A stretch of DNA of 64,000 nucleotides from assembly GCA_900596015.1 (NCBI GenBank), contig UVIF01000012.1:372001-436000 (forward strand), written 5' to 3'. The notes below the pieces were generated by a model. The model was not told the origin of the DNA and searched no databases. It saw only the letters and a program-made list of their open reading frames with translations. The position numbers and the translations under genes were made by a program. Of the stretch, positions 55,189 to 64,000 are shown one piece after another (the first letter of the stretch is position 1; each line of letters starts with the position of its first letter). This DNA is from Pseudomonas viridiflava (GTDB lineage Bacteria; Pseudomonadota; Gammaproteobacteria; Pseudomonadales; Pseudomonadaceae).

Positions 55189-56174
55189 TGCGTACGCCTG
55201 GCTAGGTAGAGGAAGAACGGTGCACCGATCAGCGCGGTCACCACCCCAGCCGGCGTCTCCACCGGGAAGGCCACGGCGCGGCTCACAAGATCGGCCGCCA
55301 GCACGATCGCCGCACCCAGCAAGGCGCTTGCCGGAATCAGCCAGCGGTAGTCGTTGCCCAGGTATTGCCGGGCAATGTTCGGTGCGATCAGGCCCACGAA
55401 GCCGATGGGGCCGACTGCGCAGACACTGGCACCCACCAGCAGCAGGCTGGCGAAAAACACCTGCAGGCGCAGGCCTGCGATACCGACCCCCAGTGAGCGA
55501 GCCGCATCCTCGCCCAGATTCACCAGATTCAGGCGTGGTGCGCAGAAGAGTGCCCACACAGCCCCGATCAGGGTGCAGGGCCACAGCAGTTGCAGTTGCG
55601 CGGCACCGACGTTGGCCAGCGATCCGGCCAGCCAGTTGAGCACGCTCTGCGCCTGTGCCTCGACCAGTATCACGGTCAGCCGCGTCAACGCCGCACACAG
55701 TGCCGCCACGGTGACCCCGGCCAGCACCAGTCGGCCTTGCGCCGCCGCCGGGGACCAGGCACCCCCCAGGCTGAAAACGATCACCCAGGCCAAGGCGCCA
55801 CCCAGACACGTCATCAGCAATGCGCCACCGGCGAACGGCAGGGCCACCAGGCCGGTGGAGAACAACGCCAGGCCCAACGCGGCACCTGCCGTGACCCCGA
55901 ACAGGGACGGCGATGCCAGACGGTTGCGGGTAATGCCCTGCATCAACGCACCGGCCAGTCCCAGACAGGCACCGACCAACGCCGCGCAGAGCGCCCGCGG
56001 CACCCGCAGTTGGGCGACGATATAGGCCATGTTGCCGCCCTCACGGCCCTGGTTGAACAGCCCGTTGAACGCATCCGCCTGGCTGATCCTGAACGGCGAC
56101 CAGGCGTACAGCGACATCCAGAACAGCCCGGCGACGGCCACCGTGCCGAGCCCCATCGCCCACCAACGCCTCAT
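55185..56174 (-). CDS. fecC: Ferric-citrate-type ABC transporter permease FecC
   Basis: A 329-residue permease paralogous to FecD. Conserved parts are GACLGLAGALMQGITRNRLASPSLFGV and VGPIGFVGLIAPNIARQYLGND. It lies one base from fecB and overlaps fecD by four, so the operon is tightly coupled. Pairing of two unlike permeases is the FecCD arrangement, and FecB-like substrate binding next door supports ferric dicitrate or a related hydroxycarboxylate complex. Confidence 0.88.
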   Translation of the reverse strand: MRRWWAMGLGTVAVAGLFWMSLYAWSPFRISQADAFNGLFNQGREGGNMAYIVAQLRVPRALCAALVGACLGLAGALMQGITRNRLASPSLFGVTAGAALGLALFSTGLVALPFAGGALLMTCLGGALAWVIVFSLGGAWSPAAAQGRLVLAGVTVAALCAALTRLTVILVEAQAQSVLNWLAGSLANVGAAQLQLLWPCTLIGAVWALFCAPRLNLVNLGEDAARSLGVGIAGLRLQVFFASLLLVGASVCAVGPIGFVGLIAPNIARQYLGNDYRWLIPASALLGAAIVLAADLVSRAVAFPVETPAGVVTALIGAPFFLYLARRTQ

Positions 56175-57101
56175 TCAGGGCGTCATGGCGGCTTTGCCGC
56201 CCTTGAGAATGGTCAGCGCGTCTTCGGCAATCTGCTCGGACGCCATCACCCCACGGTTGCGTGCCCAGGTGTCACCGTCGACCTCAGCGACCTGATGATT
56301 GCGCACTGCGCCCAGCACTTGCCACAGGGGCTGCTGGCTCCAGCTGTCGACCAGGCTCGGATGCCGGTAGTGCCCCACCATCAGCCAGGCAGGGTCGAGT
56401 GCCAGCAGTTGCTCCAGGCTGACGAACTCGGTCGGTGCCGCGTTACTGCGTACCGGCGGGACCTGCAAACCGATAGCCGCCAGTACGCTGCCCGCATAGG
56501 AGCGGGGTCCGTGTACGGAGAAGCTGTCTTCCCGAGCCACACCGAACAGCACTTTGGTACCGGCGGGCACCTGCCTGGCGATGTCGGCGAGGCTGCGACG
56601 GTTCTGCGCGATCCGCGCCTGCATCGCTTCGCTCTTGCCCAACGCCCGGCCAATCAACTCGGCGGACTTCAAGCTGCCTTCATAGTCTTCCCCGCGCGAA
56701 GGCAGCAGCAAGGTCGGCGCCAGGCTCGCCAGGTCGCTGTACAGCGCCTGGTGGCGATTGAGATCGGCAATGATCAGGTCAGGCTTGAGGCGTGCGATCT
56801 GTTCGATGCTGGGCTGGGCACGCAGGCCCACCGAGCTCCACTGGCCAATGGCCTGACGTACCCTGGGCAATACGCGATTGGCATCGCCATCGTCGGCGGC
56901 GCCTACCGGGGTAACGCCCACCGCCGCCAGGCTATCGAGAAAGGAGAACTCCAGCACCACCACACGTTGTGGCGCTTGAGGCAGATGGACGGTGTGTTGG
57001 CCATCGTTGATATCGATGGGCGCTGCGACCACCAGTCGTGTGCACAGGGCCAGGACACTGGCGACGATCATTGAGGTGAGGCGGGAACTGCGCATGGACA
57101 A
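56175..57101 (-). CDS. fecB: Ferric-citrate-binding periplasmic protein FecB
   Basis: A 308-residue periplasmic binding protein with a signal peptide (1-26). It matches remembered E. coli FecB along its length: PQRVVVLEFSFLDSLAAVGVTP, GADDGDANRVLP-like ADD...D segments, AQPSIEQIARLKPDLIIAD, LLALDPAWLMVGHYR and TWARNRGVMASEQIAEDAL. It should deliver iron-citrate to FecCDE. No fecA receptor or fecIR regulators are present here. The upstream gap contains a perfect dyad at 57164-57179. Confidence 0.88.
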   Translation of the reverse strand: MSMRSSRLTSMIVASVLALCTRLVVAAPIDINDGQHTVHLPQAPQRVVVLEFSFLDSLAAVGVTPVGAADDGDANRVLPRVRQAIGQWSSVGLRAQPSIEQIARLKPDLIIADLNRHQALYSDLASLAPTLLLPSRGEDYEGSLKSAELIGRALGKSEAMQARIAQNRRSLADIARQVPAGTKVLFGVAREDSFSVHGPRSYAGSVLAAIGLQVPPVRSNAAPTEFVSLEQLLALDPAWLMVGHYRHPSLVDSWSQQPLWQVLGAVRNHQVAEVDGDTWARNRGVMASEQIAEDALTILKGGKAAMTP

Positions 57102-57163
57102 ATACCTTCGCTGTGGAACCTGCGCGCTGGGCGGGCGCGCAAAAACGGCGGGTACTATTCCAT

Positions 57164-57179
57164 ATCAGGCTGTCCTGAT
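57164..57179. promoter_or_regulatory. Palindrome upstream of fecB
   Basis: ATCAGG-CTGT-CCTGAT is a perfect six-base dyad with a four-base centre, 63 bases before the fecB ATG. It is a candidate operator of unknown factor. It does not match the Fur box well. Confidence 0.45.
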
Positions 57180-57245
57180 CAAAAAACATTCTCTTTTACG
57201 AGTGTTTCGCGCTGTCGAACTTACCTTCGAAACGAGGGGTACAGC

Positions 57246-58619
57246 TCAACATTCCACCAGGTTGACCGCCAATCCGCCGCGCGAGGTTTCCTTGTATTTG
57301 TCGTGCATGTCGGCACCGGTGTCACGCATGGTCCGAATGGCGTGATCCAGCGAGATGAAGTGCTCGCCATCTCCACGCAGTGCCATTTGCGCGGCATTGA
57401 TCGCCTTGACCGCGGCAATCGCGTTGCGCTCGATGCACGGCACCTGCACCAGGCCACCGACCGGATCGCAGGTCAGCCCCAGGTTGTGCTCCAGGCCGAT
57501 TTCCGCTGCGTTCTCGACCTGCTCGGGCGTGGCACCCAGCACCTCGGCCAAGCCGGCAGCCGCCATGGCGCAAGCCGAACCGACCTCACCCTGGCAACCC
57601 ACCTCGGCGCCGGAAATCGATGCGTTCTTCTTGCACAGGATGCCTACCGCCGCAGCTGCCAGGAAGAACCGGACCACGTCGTCGGCCGAGGCTTCCGGGC
57701 AAAACTTCATGTAGTAGTGCAACACCGCCGGAATGATACCGGCCGCGCCGTTGGTGGGAGCGGTCACCATGCGCCCGCCAGCGGCATTTTCCTCGTTGAC
57801 CGCCAGGGCAAAGACGTTCACCCACTCCATGGCGCTGAGGGTGGAACCGATGACGTTGGGCTTGCCGATCTCCTGCAGGTTCTGGTGCAGACGATAGGCG
57901 CGGCGGCGCACGTTCAGCCCGCCCGGCAGAATGCCTTGCCCGGTCAGACCCTTGTCCACGCAGGCCTGCATCGCCTGCCAGATCACCGCCAATTGCTCAC
58001 GAATCTGCGCTTCGGAGCGCCAGGCCTTTTCGTTTTCCATCATCAGTGCCGCAATGCTCAGGCCGGTGCGCTTGCACAGGCTCAGCAACTGCGCCGCCGA
58101 GGAAAAGTCGTAGGGCAGGGCCGTGGTGTCGTTGTCCAGCACACCGCTGGCAGCCTGCTCGGCATCGACCACGAAACCGCCACCGACCGAATAGTAGGTC
58201 TGCTCATGCACCTCGCCGTTCTGCAGGTGCGCCACCAAGGTCATGCCATTGGGGTGGTAGGGCAGGCTCTCATCGAGCAGGAGCATGTCGCGCTGCCAGT
58301 CGAAATGAATCGCGTGATCGCCCAGCTGCAGGCATTGCCGCTGGATCACCTCGTCGACGCGAGGCCCGACGGTGTCCGGGTCGACCCGGTCCGGCCATTC
58401 GCCCATCAAGCCCATCAGTGTCGCGCGGTCACTGCCATGGCCTATGCCGGTTGCGGACAGCGAGCCATACAAGCGGGCTTCGATCCGCTCCACCAGCGGT
58501 GCCATGCCCTGTTCGGTGAGATTTTTGGCAAACAAGGCAGCGGCGCGCATCGGGCCCACCGTATGCGAACTGGAGGGGCCGATGCCGATCTTGAACATGT
58601 CGAATACGCTGATAGCCAT
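57246..58619 (-). CDS. sdaA: L-serine ammonia-lyase SdaA
   Basis: A 457-residue iron-sulfur enzyme that deaminates L-serine to pyruvate. The start [27 protein letters not shown] is the beta-domain signature. The alpha domain carries the cysteines for the 4Fe-4S centre, including the [19 protein letters not shown] block. A LysR regulator is divergent across 102 bp and is the likely controller. Confidence 0.95.
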   Translation of the reverse strand: MAISVFDMFKIGIGPSSSHTVGPMRAAALFAKNLTEQGMAPLVERIEARLYGSLSATGIGHGSDRATLMGLMGEWPDRVDPDTVGPRVDEVIQRQCLQLGDHAIHFDWQRDMLLLDESLPYHPNGMTLVAHLQNGEVHEQTYYSVGGGFVVDAEQAASGVLDNDTTALPYDFSSAAQLLSLCKRTGLSIAALMMENEKAWRSEAQIREQLAVIWQAMQACVDKGLTGQGILPGGLNVRRRAYRLHQNLQEIGKPNVIGSTLSAMEWVNVFALAVNEENAAGGRMVTAPTNGAAGIIPAVLHYYMKFCPEASADDVVRFFLAAAAVGILCKKNASISGAEVGCQGEVGSACAMAAAGLAEVLGATPEQVENAAEIGLEHNLGLTCDPVGGLVQVPCIERNAIAAVKAINAAQMALRGDGEHFISLDHAIRTMRDTGADMHDKYKETSRGGLAVNLVEC

Positions 58620-58721
58620 GTCTGCCTCATTCTCTCTCTATACACTCGTGCCTTATCTTTGGCCTGACAGACATTTCAGACAAACGATACTTACTAAGTC
58701 ATTGTTTAGCGGGGCTCACCG

Positions 58722-59639
58722 ATGAGCAAGATCCTCAATGCCCAAATGCACGCCTGGCTGCAGGTGTTTGCCTGCGCCGCACGGCATCTGTCCTTCACCC
58801 GCTGCGCCGATGAATTGCATGTCACCCCCGGCGCCATCAGCCAGCAGATGAAGCAATTGGAAGATCGCCTGGGCTTTGCGCTGTTTCATCGGGTGGGCCG
58901 CGGCCTGCAATTGACTGCGCAGGGCCAGCGTCTTGCAGTGGTCGCCAACGAAGTGCACAGCCGCATCGACGAAGAACTGCGGCTGTTGCATTCCGGCACC
59001 ATCGGCGGCGTATTCAAACTGCGCAGCATCCCTTCCTTCTTGAGCAAGTGGCTGATGCCACGATTGCCCAGCCTCGAGCAGGCTTTCCCCGAACTCCAGC
59101 TGCGGGTGATCGCCGAGGACAGCAGCGGCTCACTGCGTGACGACGATTTCGACCTGGCCATCGACCTCAACGATGGCAGCTACCCGGGCCTGGTTACTAC
59201 ACCATTGCTGGAAGAGGAACTGTTCCCGGTGTGCTCGCCAATGCTGCTGGAAGGTCGTCCGCCATTGGACAGCCCTGGCCAGCTGGTGCACTTCCCATTG
59301 CTGCACGACATCACCGCCTGGCGCGGCAGCTATGAATATGCGGAGTGGGAGTTCTACCTCTCGGCCATCGGCGCCGAAGGCATCGATGTGCGCCGCGGCC
59401 ACACCTTCAATCGCAACCACCTGACCATTGATGCGGCGCGCATGGGCATGGGTGTCGCCATCGCCCGTCGCGCGCTGATCACCGACGAGCTGGAGCAAGG
59501 CTCGCTGATCGTGCCGTTCGGATGGCCCATCCAGGCCCGCAAGAAATACGTGCTGGCCTACCGCGAGGGCGCACTCAACACCCCCACCCGACGCGCTGTC
59601 CATGACTGGCTGGTGGGCCAGGCACAGGTCTGCCCCTGA
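58722..59639 (+). CDS. LysR-family regulator divergent from sdaA
   Basis: A 305-residue LysR regulator of the GcvA-like branch. The helix-turn-helix spans LSFTRCADELHVTPGAISQQMKQLEDRLGFALFHR, and the rest is the usual two-lobe effector domain (SFLSKWLMPRLPSLEQAFPEL). Its divergent position suggests control of serine deamination. The effector is unknown. It has an in-frame ATG without a strong ribosome site. Confidence 0.92.
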   Translation: MSKILNAQMHAWLQVFACAARHLSFTRCADELHVTPGAISQQMKQLEDRLGFALFHRVGRGLQLTAQGQRLAVVANEVHSRIDEELRLLHSGTIGGVFKLRSIPSFLSKWLMPRLPSLEQAFPELQLRVIAEDSSGSLRDDDFDLAIDLNDGSYPGLVTTPLLEEELFPVCSPMLLEGRPPLDSPGQLVHFPLLHDITAWRGSYEYAEWEFYLSAIGAEGIDVRRGHTFNRNHLTIDAARMGMGVAIARRALITDELEQGSLIVPFGWPIQARKKYVLAYREGALNTPTRRAVHDWLVGQAQVCP

Positions 59640-59733
59640 ACCTTTGCCCCTGTCACGTACTCTGATCCGCTGATTCTTGTTACATCCAGTTACTTTCAGC
59701 GGCACAGGTCGCAGCAATCAGTAAAGGCAGGCC

Positions 59734-60825
59734 ATGATCGCGTTACTCAAGCAGGAAAAATTTCTACTTCTGGCGGTGATCGCCGCCTGCATCGCCTTTC
59801 CAGCCGAGCACTATCTGCTCAGCCACGGTCAAGGTGTGGCATTGGGCGCAGGTATCGCCCTGGTCGTGGCGATCATCTTCGCCTCGGTGCGCGTTGCCGG
59901 GCATGCCGAGTTGCTCGCCGAAAAATTCGGCGACCCCTACGGCACCATGATCCTCACCCTGTCGGCGGTGCTGGTCGAAGTGGTGGTACTGGGCATCATG
60001 ATGAGCAACGAGCCGTCTCCGACCCTGGTGCGCGACACCATCTATTCGGCGGTGATGCTCGACATCAACGGCATTCTCGGGCTCGCGGCACTGATGGGCG
60101 GCCTCAAGCACGGCGAGCAGTCCTACAACGACGACTCGGCGCGCAGCTACAGCGTCATGATCCTCACCGCCATGGGTGTGTCCATGGTGGTGCCGGAGTT
60201 CATCCCCGAGGGCAACTGGAAGGTCTATTCAGGCTTCACCATCGGCGCCATGCTGGTGCTCTACGCCTTGTTCCTGCGCATGCAGGTCGGGCCGCACAGC
60301 TATTTCTTCAGCTACAACTATCCGGAAAAGAAGAAGCGCAAGGGCGTGACCACCGAACCCGAGAAGCCGGTTCACCTGGGTTGGTCGGTGGGTACCCTGG
60401 TGTTTGGTATCGTCGTCATCGGCGCTCTTGCCGAAGTCATGTCCAAAACCATCGACCTGGGACTCGAGGGCACCGGCGCGCCGCCCGTGATGACGGCCAT
60501 TCTGGTGGCAGCCATTTCCGCTGCGCCGGAAATCCTGACCGCACTGCGGGCAGCATTGGCCAACCGCATGCAATCGGTGGTCAACATTGCCTTGGGTGCC
60601 TCGCTGTCAACGGTGATTCTTACCGTGCCGGTCATGGAAGGCCTGGCCCTGTACAGCGGCCAGCCGTTCCAGATGGCGATGACGCCAGTGCAGACAGTGA
60701 TGATCTTCATCACCCTGCTGGTCTGCGCGATCAACCTCAACGACGGCGAGACCAATGCGATCGAAGGCATGACTCATTTCGTGTTGTTCGCGACCTTCAT
60801 CATGCTGTCGATCCTGGGCCTGTAA
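59734..60825 (+). CDS. chaA: Calcium:proton antiporter ChaA
   Basis: A 363-residue cation:H+ antiporter with eleven predicted helices. The acidic transport motifs are VLVEVVVLGIMMSNEPSPTLVRDTIYSAVMLDINGILG and the mirrored ALAEVMSKTIDLGLEGTGAPPVMTAILVAAISAAPEI, the alpha repeats of the CaCA superfamily. It exports Ca2+ (or Na+ and K+) at alkaline pH. It stands alone, followed by a REP element. Confidence 0.92.
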   Translation: MIALLKQEKFLLLAVIAACIAFPAEHYLLSHGQGVALGAGIALVVAIIFASVRVAGHAELLAEKFGDPYGTMILTLSAVLVEVVVLGIMMSNEPSPTLVRDTIYSAVMLDINGILGLAALMGGLKHGEQSYNDDSARSYSVMILTAMGVSMVVPEFIPEGNWKVYSGFTIGAMLVLYALFLRMQVGPHSYFFSYNYPEKKKRKGVTTEPEKPVHLGWSVGTLVFGIVVIGALAEVMSKTIDLGLEGTGAPPVMTAILVAAISAAPEILTALRAALANRMQSVVNIALGASLSTVILTVPVMEGLALYSGQPFQMAMTPVQTVMIFITLLVCAINLNDGETNAIEGMTHFVLFATFIMLSILGL

Positions 60826-60852
60826 ACCACGGTCTAACTGGCAACGCCCGCA

Positions 60853-60885
60853 TCCTGTAGGAGCGGGCAGTGCCCGCGAAGAGGC
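60853..60885. repeat. Single REP element after chaA
   Basis: CCTGTAGGAGCGGGCAGTGC followed by CCGCGAAGAGGCC is a canonical P. putida REP, between the chaA stop and the convergent SDR gene. Confidence 0.85.
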
Positions 60886-60915
60886 CCCCGCTGACACCAC
60901 CGCTTCCCCCGGACC

Positions 60916-61599
60916 TCACCAGTCGATCTTCTCGCCCTTGTAATCGAGAAACTGCAATCCGCCCTTGCCCAGTTGCGCGGTGATCACATCCACCAATCCC
61001 CGGGTACTGGTGGCAACGTCCAGACTGGCACCGTCACCGCCCATGTCGGTCTTCACCCAGCCCGGATGCATCGACAGAACCGTCAACTGCGGCCGCGCCA
61101 ACTCCGTCACGAAGGTATTGGTCATCGAGTTCAAGGCCGCCTTGCTCGCCTTGTACAACGCCATGGGCGACCCTTCAGGCATCGCCACGCTGCCCAGTAC
61201 CGAACTCATGAACGCGATCGCACCGCCGTCGGCGACATTGCCCGCCAGTCGCTGGGCCAGACGGATCGGCGCCACGGCATTGATAACGAACAGTTCACCG
61301 ATGTCTGCATCGCTGGCCTGGTCAGTGTTGTAGCCCGCCGGCCCGGACACCCCGGCATTGATGAACAGCAGATCGAACGTCTGCTGCTGCAGCCGCAGGC
61401 TCAAAGCATCCATGGATTCCAGACGAGTCATCTCCAGCGCCTCCACCTTCGCGCCGGTGGCCGTCAGCGCCGGCGGCACCTTGCTCGGATCGCGGACCGT
61501 GGCCGTCACCTCCCAGCCATCCTCGCTCAAACGTTCCACCAGCCCGAGGCCCAAGCCACGGGATGCACCAATCACCAGCGCTTTCTTTGCAGTTGTCAT
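60916..61599 (-). CDS. Short-chain dehydrogenase/reductase (SDR)
   Basis: A 227-residue classical SDR. The nucleotide loop is VIGASRGLGLGL, NAGVSGP is the NAG motif, and YKASKAALNS holds the catalytic Tyr and Lys with Ser in FMSSVLGS. The substrate is unknown. The ATG at 61597-61599 follows a GGAGAG ribosome site, and an upstream in-frame start lacks one. Confidence 0.9.
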   Translation of the reverse strand: MTTAKKALVIGASRGLGLGLVERLSEDGWEVTATVRDPSKVPPALTATGAKVEALEMTRLESMDALSLRLQQQTFDLLFINAGVSGPAGYNTDQASDADIGELFVINAVAPIRLAQRLAGNVADGGAIAFMSSVLGSVAMPEGSPMALYKASKAALNSMTNTFVTELARPQLTVLSMHPGWVKTDMGGDGASLDVATSTRGLVDVITAQLGKGGLQFLDYKGEKIDW

Positions 61600-61656
61600 T
61601 GCCACTCTCCTGGACAAAGGAAACAGACTAGCACTCGCAGTGAGCAAGCAACGCGC

Positions 61657-62247
61657 TCATGACGCGCCGACTTCCAGCGTGATCCGCCCCCGGGAAAGAT
61701 CGGCAAGCTGCTGCGCCAGGAGTGGGATGGCCTCACTGGCCACCGCCAGCCGCAGGTCGACGCCGTTGCTGGTGAAATCTTCTGCAGTGACCAACCCCTG
61801 AGCCTCGGCCACCCGAAGCTTGACCAGAGCCAGCTCACTGAATGTGCAGGAACAGCTCACCGCTACCCGCGCGATCAACAGGCGCTTGGGCGCCTGCTGC
61901 AGGCATTTGTTCGCACCCCCGCCATAGGCACGGGCCAACCCTCCTGTACCCAACTGAATGCCGCCGTACCAGCGAATCACCAGCACCACCACTTGATCGC
62001 AATCCTGTGCTTCGATCGCCGCCAGGATCGGTCGGCCAGCGGTACCGCCCGGCTCGCCGTCGTCGTTGCTGCGGTACTGATCGCCCAGCTTCCACGCCCA
62101 GCAGTTGTGGGTCGCCGCCAGGTCACTGGTCTGTTCGATGAACGCTTGGGCGTCCTGCACGTTGGCAATGGGCGCGGCAAGGGTGATGAAACGACTCTTG
62201 CGAATCTCCTCGCGGTACTCGCAGGGTCCCAGTAGGGTGGAAGGCAT
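61657..62247 (-). CDS. IMPACT/YigZ family protein
   Basis: A 196-residue protein of the IMPACT-like family. The hallmark NDDGEPGGTAGRPILAAIE is at about 61-79, and VVLVIRWYGGIQLGTGGLARAYG follows. The C-terminal half is the ferredoxin-like UPF0029 domain. E. coli YigZ is a tentative ribosome or nucleotide-binding protein, and no role is established. Confidence 0.93.
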   Translation of the reverse strand: MPSTLLGPCEYREEIRKSRFITLAAPIANVQDAQAFIEQTSDLAATHNCWAWKLGDQYRSNDDGEPGGTAGRPILAAIEAQDCDQVVVLVIRWYGGIQLGTGGLARAYGGGANKCLQQAPKRLLIARVAVSCSCTFSELALVKLRVAEAQGLVTAEDFTSNGVDLRLAVASEAIPLLAQQLADLSRGRITLEVGAS

Positions 62248-62272
62248 CGCTGTCTCTTGGCTGTGGCAGTGA

Positions 62273-62935
62273 TTACACCGCGGGGGTCAATCCGCATCCT
62301 TTCAGAATGATGCGGATCAGGTTGTCACTGGCGTGTTCGAAGTCTTGCCGCGTCAGACGCGCCTGTCCGGTGACCCGGCAGATCTGCGTGGCGAAGTCGG
62401 CGTAATGCTGGGTACTGCCCCACAGCAGGAAGATCAGGTGCACGGGGTCGACGGGGTCCATCTTGCCGGCGTCGATCCAGGCCTGGAACACCGCGGCACG
62501 CCCCGCGAACCAGCTGCGGTAGTCCTGGCTGAAGTACTCGCTCAGGCACTCGCCGCCGCTGATGATCTCCATGGCGAAGATCCGTGACGCCAGTGGCTGG
62601 CGGCGAGAGAACTCCATCTTGGCGCGGATGTAGCGGGTCAACGCCTGCGCCGGATCATCCTCGGCGCGCAGCGTATTGAAGGTGCTGTCCCACAACTCGA
62701 TGATGTTGCTCAATACCGCAATGTACAGGCCGAGTTTGTTGGTGAAGTAATAATGCAGGTTGGCCTTGGGCAGGCCCGCATTCAGCGCAATGGTGTTCAT
62801 GCTGGTGCCCTTGAAACCATGCCGGGCGAACTCGTCTTCGGCCGCCTTGAGAATCGCTTCTTCGTTCTTCTGACGGATGCGGCTGGCAGGTTTGCCACTG
62901 GCCGAGGCGCTGTGCGCGGGGACTTCAAGACTCAT
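62273..62935 (-). CDS. TetR-family regulator, RutR-like
   Basis: A 220-residue repressor. The DNA-binding helix-turn-helix is ILKAAEDEFARHGFKGTSMNTIALNAGLPKANLHYYFTNK, and the C-terminal part matches remembered RutR of E. coli (RIFAMEIISGG, PVDPVHLIFLLWGSTQHYADFA). RutR senses uracil and controls pyrimidine use. The ligand is probably similar but no pyrimidine genes are in view. The ATG at 62933-62935 is preferred over one 23 codons upstream. Confidence 0.88.
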   Translation of the reverse strand: MSLEVPAHSASASGKPASRIRQKNEEAILKAAEDEFARHGFKGTSMNTIALNAGLPKANLHYYFTNKLGLYIAVLSNIIELWDSTFNTLRAEDDPAQALTRYIRAKMEFSRRQPLASRIFAMEIISGGECLSEYFSQDYRSWFAGRAAVFQAWIDAGKMDPVDPVHLIFLLWGSTQHYADFATQICRVTGQARLTRQDFEHASDNLIRIILKGCGLTPAV

Positions 62936-63032
62936 GGGCGACTTCCGAACCGATCGTTTGAATACTGCAGATGCGTTGATAGCGTACCCGCCCTGATCCG
63001 ACAAGCCTTGATGGATAAACCACGACGATCCT

Positions 63033-63950
63033 TCAGCGCGTCTGCGCCAGGCTTTCCAGAAAACTTTCCAGAACCAGATGGGGCCTTCTGCCCTTGCGCG
63101 TGACCCAGGACAGCGTCAGGTCATAGAACCGCTCGCTGGGTTTCAGCGCACGCAGACGCCCCTGCTGTACCCAGAAAGTAGCGTAGTGGTCAGGCAGGTA
63201 GCCGATGTAGCGTCCCGTCAGAATCAGAAACGCCATGCCTTCGCGATCCGAGGCGCTGGCGGTGCACTTGAGCACCTGGTAACGGGCTTGGATATCGGCC
63301 GGCAGACGAAATGTCGGCGCGATGGCTTCCTGTGCGTCGAGCCGGTCGCCATCGAGCGCCTCGTCACTGGCGTAGAACAGCGGGTGGCCGACCGCGCAGT
63401 ACAACAACGAACGCTCACTGTACAGCGGCTGGTACTCGAGCCCCGACAACGGGCTCGACTGCGGCACTACGCCAACATGCAGGCTGCCATCGAGTACGCC
63501 CTGCTCGACCTGGCTGGGAGCGATCATGCGAATCTGGATGCGCACATCGGGCCCGCGGTCCTTGAGTTGTGCCAATGCATGGGTAATGCGCATGTGCGGC
63601 AGCGTCACCAAGTTATCGGTCAAACCGATGTTCAGCTCGCCACGCAGGTGCTGATGCAGCCCGTTGACGCCGGTGCGGAAGCTTTCCAGCGCCGCCAGCA
63701 ACTGCAGCGTCGATTGATAGACCTCGCGACCTTCCTCGGTCAGGGAAAACCCTGCGCGGCCACGCTGACACAGGCGCAGGCCCAAACGCTGCTCCAGGTC
63801 GCTCATCTGCTGGCTGATCGCCGAGCGACCGATGCCCAGAACATTCTCGGCCGCAGAAAAGCCGCCGCACTCCACCACGCTGCGAAAGATGCGCAGCAGG
63901 CGAATATCGAAATCACTGACCTGCGCGAGCGGATCGGGGCGACGGCTCAT
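63033..63950 (-). CDS. LysR-family transcriptional regulator
   Basis: A 305-residue LysR regulator. The helix-turn-helix spans GGFSAAENVLGIGRSAISQQMSDLEQRLGLRLCQR. The effector domain follows with LRGELNIGLTDNLVTLP. It is the last gene in the window. A divergent gene beyond 64000 may be its target, and none is visible here. It precedes the RutR-like gene in the same direction with 97 bp between. Confidence 0.92.
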   Translation of the reverse strand: MSRRPDPLAQVSDFDIRLLRIFRSVVECGGFSAAENVLGIGRSAISQQMSDLEQRLGLRLCQRGRAGFSLTEEGREVYQSTLQLLAALESFRTGVNGLHQHLRGELNIGLTDNLVTLPHMRITHALAQLKDRGPDVRIQIRMIAPSQVEQGVLDGSLHVGVVPQSSPLSGLEYQPLYSERSLLYCAVGHPLFYASDEALDGDRLDAQEAIAPTFRLPADIQARYQVLKCTASASDREGMAFLILTGRYIGYLPDHYATFWVQQGRLRALKPSERFYDLTLSWVTRKGRRPHLVLESFLESLAQTR

Positions 63951-64000
63951 AGTTTAGTGGCTGCCTGACTGAAGATCGCAAAAGTTGGGTTTTCCAGACT

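Noticed and set aside
57180-57240. Fur box upstream of fecB
   Set aside because: The best match (around GAGAATGTTTTTTGAT) agrees poorly with the GATAAT-repeat consensus, so I did not annotate it.

Overview
The window (about 63% G+C, almost wall-to-wall coding) reads as chromosome of a fluorescent Pseudomonas, most likely of the P. putida group. The evidence is the gene content, REP/REPIN repeats of the kind scattered through P. putida genomes, and gene order recalled from P. aeruginosa PAO1 (retS-purD-purH-fis-dusB-prmA-accC-accB-dsbD-chemoreceptor, and thiolase-FabG-RIO kinase-cueR). No rRNA, tRNA, CRISPR array, insertion sequence, integrase or phage gene was seen. It looks like core genome with a few small accessory patches.

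Layout. 1-7254: aerobic-type cobalamin (corrin ring) genes in two divergent operons, cobL-cbiD-cobK leftward and cobG-cobH-cobI-cobJ rightward. 7395-10160: a RetS-like hybrid sensor kinase. 10253-18877: a long leftward block with biotin carboxylase (accBC), ribosomal protein methylase prmA, a zinc-ribbon membrane protein, dusB-fis, and purine genes purH and purD. 19263-23160: dsbD and a chemoreceptor. 23446-28654: rightward genes for a DUF2333 protein, a Nudix hydrolase, SUI1, arginine decarboxylase SpeA and a lipoprotein esterase. 28655-29677: an A+T-richer patch with one unknown lipoprotein.

29678-42827: a MATE exporter; a bacterial alpha-2-macroglobulin with penicillin-binding protein 1C (the usual periplasmic defence pair), here separated by a small membrane-protein gene; a prepilin-peptidase-like protein; two DUF4136 lipoproteins; the tRNA methylase CmoM; a MazG-like pyrophosphohydrolase; and a MaoC-FabG-thiolase acyl-CoA module that runs to 45590. 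45577-53289: a BASS transporter, AraC regulator, RIO kinase, a copper-response cluster (cueR, unknown periplasmic protein, copZ) with two clear CueR promoters, a drug exporter, an ArsR-type regulator and an adenine/adenosine deaminase. 53424-57101: a ferric-citrate-type ABC importer fecBCDE without fecA or fecIR. 57246-64000: serine dehydratase with a divergent LysR regulator, ChaA antiporter, SDR, YigZ, a RutR-like TetR regulator and a LysR regulator.

No convincing new multi-gene system was found. The most useful oddities are a REPIN carried in frame inside cobG, a perfect CueR promoter pointing into cueR from the end of a neighbouring gene, the absence of aroQ between accB and dsbD, a 14-bp tandem repeat behind the chemoreceptor, and an ArsR-type regulator whose effector half is an internal duplication.
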